A stretch of DNA of 64,000 nucleotides. It comes from Maylandia zebra (Eukaryota > Chordata > Actinopteri > Cichliformes > Cichlidae). The notes beneath the pieces were generated by a model, which was given only the letters and a program-made list of their open reading frames with translations, did not search any database and was not told the origin of the DNA. Made by a program: the position numbers and the translations under genes. Positions 54,971-64,000 of this stretch are shown in pieces (positions within the stretch are counted from its first letter, which is position 1; each line of letters starts with the position of its first letter). The stretch is from assembly GCF_041146795.1 (NCBI RefSeq), contig NC_135184.1, positions 4,652,967 to 4,716,966 on the forward strand, given 5' to 3'.

Positions 54971-55349
54971 CCCTCCATTGAAGTATGAAAGGCTTTGGCT
55001 GGATCTGCCCCTTTGACCTAGGTAACAGCCACGTCACCAGGCTCCTGATTGGTTGTCGCGGCGCGATTTGACGCTGGAGTTCAGATTTTTCCAACTCGAG
55101 CGGTAGACGCGAAACGCGCGTATGCACAAAATGCAACACAAAAACTCACGCGCGTGGTTTTATTCGCGAGTCAAACGCGCCAGACGCGCTACACTGACGC
55201 GCGTTTCACGCGTTTTGGCGTTTTCGCGACGCAAATCTGCTTCCGAATTTTCGCGGGACCCGCAATCGCGCGTCATCGCGCCTTTCCATTGACTTTACAT
55301 GTAAACCTGACGCTCTATTCGCGTCCATCGCGTTCGGTGTGAACACACC

Positions 55350-56397
55350 GTTAGGCTGCAATGGCTGATGATCGTGCCGCGATCCCAGCCACCATCGATG
55401 AGCCTTTTCTGCGAGTGAACGGTAATTCTTCGCGGCCAGTGTTCCGGATTAACTGGCGTTGGCCGAACAGATGTGTGGTAGACTTGCTTTTCAGTAGCCG
55501 CTACCGACAAAACAGCAAATAAACACCAAATGTGTCATCCGTGACATTTATAAGGTTACCTCAAACACACTCCCTCAGTCTTGTTGCTCTTTAATAACAA
55601 AATGTTTAAAAATTCCGCGAGTTTACCTGGTGATATTCTCGTGCGCGAGGCGATCGCGAAAACGGCAAACAATTAACACCACGCCGATGTTGTTCACAGG
55701 ACAGCAAGAGTAAACGATCGGGAGAATCTTGTCTTCGTTATTGTTCCCCTCGTACGTGTTATTACTCCGATTTCAGCGTTTTCGCTGCACAACTAAAACG
55801 TGCAGTTTACTTTATGTTCACTCAAATTGAGTCAACTAGCGCCACCTGTGGTCAAGTGCCTAAAGCCTACAGTCAGATTAACTTGTGACACACATCTGCA
55901 CCTCGTTTGAATTTGTTTCATGCACAATACATTTGCCATGTTAATGTATTCTCTACACAGGCAGGCTATGATAACAGGATGTGAAATATTAATGTGTCAT
56001 ATATTTGTTCAAGACGTATTTCTTTGTTATGGGAAAGAAAATTAAAATCATGATAATCAACAGGACTGGTGATTTCAATAACTTTGTGTATATAATTTGT
56101 CATTTTCTACTGATGTAGGCCAAAAATAAATGCATAATATAATTATATAATATAAGGTTTATTTGCAAGACACAAAAACAGAAAAAATTGAAAGTTACAA
56201 ATGTATTGTGCTGCAGATGTCTGTGTCACAAGTTGATCTGGCTGTAGGCTATGGCACCTTGCCACGGGTGGCACTAGTTGACTCAACTCCATTTGACTGT
56301 ACACAAAGTAAATTGCATGCTTTTGTTGAAAACCGAAAACTACTGCTCTATAAGCTTGTTATTTGCTTTTGAAAATAAAATGTTATGTGCTTTCATC
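55350..56397. other. Zinc-finger gene B intron sequence; no gene seen
   Basis: Near-identical to 26,335-27,369 with small indels. Confidence 0.45.
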
Positions 56398-56841
56398 TAT
56401 AGGGTTAGTTATATAAGTGACTTAGTTTATAAATGTTATTATCTGGCTTTTTCAGTGTTTTATTGTTTCCTGAGTGCATCAGTTTGGCTGAGATTAAAAT
56501 TACAGTTTTCACACAGCTGAATAAACAGAAAACTGAACAGAAATGTGAGATGATTGAGAATTTACTCCAATGTCCTGTTATATTTGAGGGAGCAAAGAGC
56601 AGACTGCTGAATTGATTGTCTCGGTGGTGTTTAATCTGCAAATTTAATTAAAAGTTTAATGAACTATCATCTTATCTTTATTTTTAGTGAGCACATACGT
56701 TAAACACTTTAAGCTGTAAGCTAATGATAGTTATGTAAGAGCTGGTGCATACTGGTGCAATAAGCTGTACGTTTTACAACAATGGATGCATGATGTGATT
56801 AGTCGACTATCTCAAAAATAATCGTTTGTGGCAGCCCTAGC
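56398..56841 (-). mobile_element. hAT-family fragment, right end only (copy B)
   Basis: Duplicate of 27,370-27,813. Confidence 0.65.
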
Positions 56842-57034
56842 TGGAGTACCCAGAGAGAACCGACACACTGAGGAGCAAACAAAGTGAAACAGCTTTTAAT
56901 TTGAAATTTGGACTCAGATCATAGTCAGGTGGTGAGAAATACTCTAAAATCCTCCATCTAAATATAATTAATGATATAATTACTTTTGGTTGTTACTGTG
57001 GCAGGTTAAAATGACAAACAGTTGCGCAACTGTG

Positions 57035-57144
57035 AAGCTGTGTGTGTGAATGTGTGTGTGAATGGGTGAATGACTGAATGTAGTGTGAAGCGCTTTGGGG
57101 TCCTATGGACTAGAAAAGCGCTATACAAATGCAGGCCATTTACC
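57035..57144 (+). mobile_element. SINE 3' fragment
   Basis: 'gaagcgctttggggtcctat' to 'gcaggccatttacca' matches the SINE 3' end; not in copy A at this place. Confidence 0.65.
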
Positions 57145-57307
57145 AAGCTGGCAGCAGCTACCTGAAAGTTTTTGTATTCTTAATTTTGCTTATAAAAGTA
57201 TCAGAACTTGAGTCACTCACACGGTGCTCTTGAAACATTTGTCACATTTGTTCATTTTTAATTTCTCCCGTTATCACTTGTCTCTTTTCAAGAATTCTCA
57301 AAACAGA

Positions 57308-57530
57308 ATGAAGAGTAAGGATGAGGAGGTTCCCGCAGACCAACAGATCTGTAACCAGGAGAGGAGCTCCAGTCTGAAGCAGGAGGACCCAGAGCCTCCT
57401 CAGATTAAGGAGGAACAGGAGGAACTCTGCACCAGTCACGAGGTTGAACACATCATGGTCTGGACCGGGCAGGAGAGGCTCAGACTGCTGGATACCATCT
57501 GGAAACCTGAAATACAGATACAAAGTAAAG
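57308..57530 (+). CDS. Zinc-finger gene B, N-terminal linker exon
   Basis: Same length, phase and GTATGTG donor (57,531) as the exon at 31,568-31,790, with only a few differences (for example VPADQQI for VLADQQV and EVEH for EFEH). The split-codon base g joins the 'at' at 63,135-63,136. Confidence 0.65.
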
Positions 57531-57868
57531 GTATGTGAAACTATCAGGAAGGCAGGAACGAGTGAAGCATCAGTGATGTCTGCACTGGGAAGAAGGAAAA
57601 GGCGCCTTAATATCTGTTATTGTTGCTCAGTTATCTTTTAGGAGCAGTTGACAGTCCCACAAATTGTGGTTTTCTGGAAGCAGAAACGATGTCTCACAAT
57701 GTCTACAAGGGGTCACTGTAGACCATAGATTTGCTTCATAGCATGTGGCTCGCAAGTTTGCTAATAGTACGCAGTGTTGGAAAAGTTACTTTTAAAATGT
57801 ATTACAGAATATATGTATTTTGTAATGTATTCAGAACTCGTTACTCAGTGAGTGTAATGTATTCTGAA

Positions 57869-59578
57869 TAGAGATGGCACGATACCACTTTTTTATGTCC
57901 GATACCGATATCATAAATTTGGATATCTGCCGATACGATATGAATCCGATATAGTGTTTTTTAATCAACAAAACTGTTTTTTAAAATATCTTGCTGCATT
58001 TTGTATAAGTTCATACTCAAGTTTAAAACAACAACTACACTAAAGCTATTCTGTTATACCTGTATACAAAAAAAATATTTCATAGTTCAGCAATACTGAT
58101 CAATCTAATAAACTTAAACCTACACCATCCTCCCTATTCTGGTATTTTAAAGAGTACTTAGCATAAATATTAAGCAACCTAACTAATAGGGTTCCAACTC
58201 CCAGCAACAACAAAAATAAATAAATAAAAAATAGGGAACCACCCCTCACGCGCCACCTCATGATGCTTAATCGACGTAATCAACCTTAATTTGATGCAGT
58301 GTGGAAAAAAAATGCACAGAAATCAATTATTTTTCAAGAAATATTAAATAGATTCAACATCTTTCTTCAACAAAATTGCAGACTGCACAGATGGTACCTT
58401 CCCAAAGTAAAGAGTACTATAGCTTACTAGGGTATATTAGACTTAATAGTCACTATATACAGTAATTGACTTCTATTCATTTTACATCAAATTAAAACTT
58501 TGGGTGTCAGATAATTATTTATTAAAAGCTAGACATTTTAAATGAGAATAAGAAAGAAAAGTATGTCTTTGTGCCCCCTTTTCCCTGTTCATGCCCTATC
58601 GGCCCCCCTGGCTAAACTTTGCTAGATCCGCCCCTGCACAGTTACCAGCGTCAGCTACGTAGAAAAAGATCCTGGTGTAGAAAGTAATATTAAATACATT
58701 CTAACAACAGCTTATCAAGCTTAAACGTTCTGCTGTTGTTCAGCCGCTGGTTTCCTCTTTCTGGTGCAAAGTGGGCCAAAAGCAAACCAGAGAGACAGAC
58801 TCGCGACAGAAAAGCCGATCAGCTGATCATTAAATGGTAAATGGCCTGTATTTATATAGCGCTTTACTAGTCCCTAAGGACCCCAAAGCGCTTTACATAT
58901 CCAGTCATCCACCCATTCACACACACATTCACACACACTGGTGATGGCAAGCTACATTGTAACCACAGCCACCCTGGGGCGCACTGACAGAGGCGAGGCT
59001 GCCGGACACTGGCGCCACCGGGCCCTCTGACCACCACCAGTAGGCAACGGGTGAAGTGTCTTGCCCAAGGACACAACGACCGAGACTGTCCAAGCCGGGG
59101 CTCGAACCGGCAACCTTCCGATTACAAGGCGAACTCCTAACTCTTGAGCCACGATCGCCCCATTAAGCAAGTAATTAAGTAAGTTTCACGATTGAAGTAG
59201 CAGCCGGAGAGCGAGAGGCAGTCGTTTGTTAAGCTTAACGCAGAAATGCTTTACAAACATTCAGAGATGGACTTACACACTTGCTTTACTTCTCTCGGGG
59301 ATAACTTTGTCGGAGATGAAATGCCAGGTTGCTAGCGAAGCTCCACATGCTATCCAGACCACCGACAGGTCCCGCATGCCACAGCCGCTCTATCACGTGA
59401 CGCATACTGCTCTGACGTGCTAACGTTCTGAGGTGAGTTACGGCATGTTGCAAGTTTTGTGAGGTGCTTTCGTGATATTTAATGGATCGGATTACATTTT
59501 TTATTTTTCTCCGATATCCGATCCAGTAATTTAGGTCAGTATCGGACCGATACGTAATATCGGATCGGTCCATCTCTA
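57869..59578. mobile_element. hAT-type element, private to copy B
   Basis: Ends 'tagagatggcacgatacc' and 'cggatcggtccatctcta'; exact 8-base duplication ATTCTGAA (57,861-57,868; 59,579-59,586). Copy A has the uninterrupted site (attctgga, about 32,121). 1,710 bases including a SINE. No transposase. Confidence 0.9.
58834..59160 (-). mobile_element. tRNA-derived SINE, full length, inside the hAT
   Basis: Minus strand. A-box TGGCTCAAGAGTTAGG (complement of 59,136-59,151) and B-box GGTTCGAGCCCC (complement of 59,097-59,108), a body, and a 3' tail 'agcgctatataaatacagg'. Flanked by CATTAA (58,828-58,833; 59,161-59,166). About 327 bases. Several 3' fragments of it occur elsewhere in the window. Confidence 0.85.
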
Positions 59579-59860
59579 ATTCTGAATACTTTGGATTACT
59601 TAATATATTAACATGCTTTTTACAACTACATGAATTGCTGTGTGATTTATTACTATTACTGAAGGATACTCGCCATACCAGTACCAACTAGACTTTTAAA
59701 TCTTAATGTAAAATGAGTATCAGTAGGTTGGACATTAGGTACGGCTACACTTTTTGCTGGGTCTCATATAGAAAACTATTCCGCGCGTATATGAAACAGG
59801 TCCGTGGCTCCGAACCGTAGTAAAGGGAACCCCGGGGTATTCCGTTACTACCCAACACTG

Positions 59861-61083
59861 TTGGCACAAATATGGCAAAACTAACAACAGTTAAACTAAA
59901 AAGCAAAACAGTTCTTTAACCTAATTCCTAATACAGCTGGGTGTAATTGTCACAGGACAGTACAGCCGCTGCTAGGAAATTAGTGCTAAATAATTTTACC
60001 AACAAAGTATGAAAAGTTTGGAATACTCTATAGATGAGACAAACAAATATTACTAATGTAGGATTCTAATTAGAACTTAAACTTTATTTTCAGGGGTACA
60101 GGAATAATATAAACTAAAAGGAACAAGCCGAAGTGTGTTGGTTGAGAAAGTAGAAACAATCTTGTGTCTAGTTAATGTTGAAACCTGAAAATGAGTTCAT
60201 ATTATGATGCTGATTGTCTTTATTTGTTAATGGATATAAAATTTCTACAGATACAAACCCAATTAAACCCAATTGGACATTGTAGAAGAAAAACAACAAA
60301 ACAAACAAATATACAAAACATTTGCTTATTTTGAAATTGAAGATAGCAACAGAAAAGTCAGGACGGAGCCATGTTACCACTGTTTTCTGTCTTCTTTTAA
60401 CAACAGTTAGTGACCTGAGGAGAGCAGCTGCTGTTTTGAGTTTCTTCCCATTTTTCTCTGATATAAGATTCTAGCTGTTGAACAGTCCTGGGTCTCCATT
60501 TTCATATTTTTCACTTTCATGCAAAATATTTTCAGTGGATGAAAGAAACATTTGCCATGTCTGCAGGCAGGCCAGTTCACCACCTGGACTCTACTACTAC
60601 AAAGCCATGTTGTTGGAATAAATGCAGTATGTGGTTTAATATTGTCTAGCTGATGCAAGGCCTTCACTGAAAAGCCCGTCGTCTGGATGTGAGCATTGTC
60701 GAGTTAGAAACTTGACGCCTAAGCAGCCAGTTTGATAGGAAATTCCATCAGAGAAGAAAGTTTTTGACCTGAGCACTGAGAACAAGCAAGTGATCCTCAT
60801 TAATCCAAAGGATGCCATGTCCATGTTTTCAAAAAAAAATTCAAATTCTGATTCGACTGACGACAATTGAGACAAAAAACCTAAAATCCGAGTAGAAAAA
60901 AGTTATATTTTTTACTGTAAAAACCACAAACATGTTTAACAAATCATTTTTGAAACTTAAAATGCAAATAGAAATTGTACATTTCTAAAAATTATGCACA
61001 CATTTTGCAAATATCATCGGTACATGGCACTATGTACCTAAAAATGCACACATAAGACTGAGAAGAACACCACAGGTATAAAC
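59861..61083. other. Zinc-finger gene B intron; no gene seen
   Basis: Colinear with 37,635-38,860. Confidence 0.45.
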
Positions 61084-61091
61084 CCTGCAGG

Positions 61092-62109
61092 TAGGGCTGC
61101 CACAAACGATTATTTTGATAGTCGACTAGTCACCGATTATTTATGCGATTAGTCGACTAATCAGATCATCATCCACTGGACGTAAAACTACAGCTTATTG
61201 CACCAGCAGCATCTGCTCTTATATAACTATCATTAGCTTACAGCTTTAAGCTTTTAAGGTGCTAACTAAAGATAAAGACAAGATGATAGTTTATTCAATT
61301 TTAATGAAATTTGCAGATTGTTTCGGTGAAGTTTAATAAACTCCTTGCTATCTAAAATATGACAGGACACCGGAGTATATTCTCCAGTATCTCACACTTC
61401 TGATAATCAGCTGTCTGCTTGACGTTTATTCAGCTGTGTAAAAACTACAACTTTAATCTCAGCCAAACCGATTTACTCAGGAACAAATAAAATACAAAAA
61501 AAAAAAAAAAGCCAAACAATAACATTTTTAATTTATCTAAGTGACTCATATATATTTAACCTGAGTAGCGAAAGACGGCGGTGGGTTTGAAAACAATTTG
61601 CCGGGAATCCGGTCTTCTCACGGCGCTAGTGACCTAGCCCCCGGCTAGCTATCGAGCTAGCGGGTAACAGACGTCTCCGAAAACGTCGGAGCGCTTTTGA
61701 AAATATGTGGTGTCCTGATAAACTGAGCCGATATTTGAGGTTTACACAGCTACATTCTCGCCTGAAAATATGTTAAACGTTTATTTTGTGACCCAGAAAG
61801 AATAATACGAGTAATATTAAAACTAACTAGCTGCCGCCATTGTTGGAAACTAAGCTGGGCCGCGCTATGAATTCTGGGACACAGCTGCTTCTTCTTCTTC
61901 TTCGGGGTTTAACGGCAGCTGGCATCCTTGTACGTGCAGTGCTGCCATCTTCTGTTTCAGTCCGTTATTACACTCTTAAATCCTGCTATTATTCCTGCGT
62001 CTTTTGGGATCTTACAAAGCTTCAAACGACGCGTCGACTATTAAATCAGTCGTCGACGATTTTAATAGTCGACGTAATCGTGACTAGTCGACTAATCGTG
62101 GCAGCCCTA
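61092..62109. mobile_element. hAT-type element with perfect 8-base duplication, private to copy B
   Basis: Ends 'tagggctgccacaaacgatt' and 'cgtggcagcccta'; sub-terminal gtcgactag motifs on both sides. CCTGCAGG at 61,084-61,091 and 62,110-62,117. 1,018 bases, no transposase. A related fragment is at 27,370-27,813 and 56,398-56,841. Confidence 0.9.
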
Positions 62110-63134
62110 CCTGCAGGTATGACAAATCTCTCACGCATCAAAACTTGCTCTCTCGCTTTCTTTCGCTCGCTCGCTCTGACTCGCCAGTGTCACTCCTAAA
62201 ACCTCCACCTCTTCCCAAACAACAAAATGCCACATGTTGCCACATCATTTTCGATTGGTCAACATGGTACATTTTTTCACTAATGGGGAAGGAAAGGGGT
62301 GTTTTGTCTTTTTCTCTCACAAGATAAAAAGGAGTGTTTGCTAGCGCTGTCCTTAAAAAAACACTGTTTTTACAGTTTCTTCCCACTGTAAACACTACTA
62401 TTTTATTCAGAAAAAAACATTGTGTGTATTTTTTATCATACGTCTGTTTTACGTGGCCTGTCAACACAATTTAAAAACTGGTATAAAGTTTGAAGTCCGC
62501 ACTTTCGACCCAAGTTGAAATGGAGACTCTGGGTCGTTGCATCTTGTTGCTGTGTTGTCCTAAATTGGTGGTCTGATTTTTGGCGCGTCAGCACATCCGT
62601 CGACCCTCAAGCGTTAACCAAGTTGAGCATGCATTTCTATTGTTGAAAGCTAAACTTGAGACAGAAAGGCCTACAAACAAACAAGACCTGAAAGTCACTG
62701 CAGTAAAGGCCTGGTAGAGTATTAAAAAGGAGAAAGCAAGCATCTGTATTAGAAATGAACATGATGATTTTTTTTCTCACATTTTTATGCCGTGTTTTCA
62801 TTCAACCTACTGAATTGAAGCTGAAGGTCTGCACTTAAACTGCATCTGAGGGGTTTTATTTAAAATTCATTGTAGTAATGTACAAAATTAATATGTAAGA
62901 AAATGCAGCAAGATCTTTTGATTTGTATGTAGCTCCCCAAACTTCAATTTATTCCGGTGTATCTAAGTGTCAGTATCACTAGCATAACTGTTTGAATTAC
63001 ACTGGCGTACGTGGGCGACATGCTCATAGAGAATTTCTAATAGTTGATGAGATGTTTTGTTTTGTTTTTTTAATGTTCGAGTTTTTGGTTTTTTTCATTT
63101 TATGTTTTTGTTTTTGTCTCTTGAGACTTTTCAG

Positions 63135-64000
63135 ATCAAAAGATCTGTAAGGAGGAAGAGGTTCCTGCAGACCAACAGGTCTCTAACCATGAAAGGATCT
63201 CCAGTCTGGATCAGGAGGATCGAAAGCCTCCAGAATTTAAAGAGGAGCAGGAGGAACCCTGCACCAGTCAGGAGGGAGAGCGGCTTCTTCTAAAGGAAGA
63301 GACTAATAAATGTATGGTGACTTCTACTCATGAGGAACCTGAACCAAGCAGTGACTTTCTTTCTAACAACTGTCCTCAGCCAGAGTGGAGCCAAGGCCAG
63401 GAAGAAAGTGAGCATGTGCACTCAGGATCAACTACAAATGCAAACACAAAGAGGAGAAATCAGAGAAAGCAAAGTGGAGTAGAGAGCCAGCTCATGTCAT
63501 ATAGTCAGTGTAAGCCTGACACAAGTAGAAAGTCTGTAAAATGTGAGATTTGTGGAAAAACCTTTCAGTATAAATACAGACTGCTTAACCATCTAAGAGT
63601 CCATACAGGTGAGAAACCTTATTGCTGTAGCACATGTGGGAAAGGATTCCGTCATCTGATCCACTTAAAATCTCACATGAGAATCCACACAGGTGAGAAG
63701 CCATATATTTGTAGCACCTGTGGGAAAGGCTTTCGTCACTCATCATCATCAAGAGTTCACATGAGAATCCACACAGGTGAGAAACCTTATTCTTGTAGCA
63801 CTTGTGGGAAACGATTCATTCAGATTAACAGCTTAAACACTCACATTAGAACCCACACAGGTGAGAAGCCACATTCTTGTAGCGCCTGTGGGAAAAGCTT
63901 TAGTAACGCGTCAGCATTCAGAGTTCACATGAGAATCCACACAGGTGAGAAGCCACACTTGTGTAAAGTATGTGGTAAAACATTCAGTCAGGCGGCACAC
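63135..64000 (+). CDS. C2H2 zinc-finger protein B, finger exon, cut by the window edge
   Basis: Begins after TTTTCAG with the same 'at' split codon and linker (KICKEEEVPADQQVSNHE) and stays open to base 64,000. Five complete fingers and part of a sixth are visible. Finger 1 equals A's finger 1. Fingers 2 and 3 (YCCSTCGKGFRHLIHLKSH; YICSTCGKGFRHSSSSRVH) have no counterparts at that position in A. Fingers 4-6 correspond to A's fingers 2-4 with contact-residue changes (QINSLN, SNASAF, SQAAH). So the arrays differ by at least a two-finger insertion or deletion. Confidence 0.9.

Larger units (their letters stand above)
53336..55349. mobile_element. Composite insertion private to copy B, with a Harbinger-like right end
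   Basis: Copy A is continuous across this site (about 26,332). The right end, 55,060-55,345, is full of acgcg words and terminates in 'gttcggtgtgaacacaccg', whose last 16 bases form a hairpin. It contains the MADF gene and the mariner fragment. The left end is rearranged and no clean target repeat is visible. Confidence 0.6.
57772..59860. mobile_element. hAT-type element (outer layer of nest B)
   Basis: Copy of the element at 32,032-37,634, ends 'cagtgttggaaaagttac' and 'cgttactacccaacactg', here interrupted by another hAT. Confidence 0.65.
52363..64000 (+). repeat. Segmental duplication copy B (zinc-finger unit), continues past the window
   Basis: Direct repeat of copy A, starting at the same LINE 3' tail. 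Private changes: a 2-kb insertion at 53,336-55,349, absence of the 3.3-kb stretch 28,130-31,480, and hAT insertions at 57,869-59,578 and 61,092-62,109. Confidence 0.9.

Overview
The window is vertebrate nuclear DNA, almost certainly from a teleost fish and probably a percomorph such as a cichlid. The evidence is single-exon RING/B-box/B30.2 TRIM genes of the fish-expanded type, fish-style C2H2 zinc-finger genes without KRAB, Tc1, L2, L1-like and hAT elements, and a tRNA-derived SINE. The exact species is inference. There are no prokaryotic genes, rRNA genes or CRISPR arrays.

Layout. 1-538 is the 3' end of a TRIM gene. 539-12,900 is a repeat graveyard: a hAT element, a BEL/Pao fragment, and an L1-like element split by a second L1-like element that itself carries a solo LTR. 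Intact TRIM genes lie at 13,106-14,788 and 20,685-22,364, the second with a solo LTR inserted in its upstream region. 23,340-24,500 is a decayed zinc-finger unit. From about 25,037 a zinc-finger unit (copy A) runs to 41,331, with a candidate promoter, a linker exon at 31,568-31,790 and a 12-finger exon at 39,929-41,331. Its intron holds a four-layer transposon nest with an intact Tc1 in the centre. 42,715-43,012 is a TRIM relic, 43,021-44,237 an L1-like 3' UTR copy and 44,966-46,168 a hAT element. A fourth TRIM (48,243-49,920) is broken by a 2-base deletion. From about 52,363 to the right edge the zinc-finger unit is repeated as copy B, with its own private insertions, and its finger exon runs off the window.

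The two gene families are interleaved and both look like recent tandem expansions. The TRIM genes share a nearly invariant coiled coil, variable B30.2 domains and a common upstream block ending in an ETS-IRF/ISRE-like motif 31-32 bases before the ATG. This fits interferon-linked, fast-evolving innate-immune E3 ligases; function is inferred from family. The zinc-finger copies differ in finger number and order, as expected of rapidly evolving DNA-binding repressors or regulators.

Copies A and B act as empty-site controls for each other, so many insertions can be bounded exactly and ordered in time. Target-site duplications were read directly for most of the elements.
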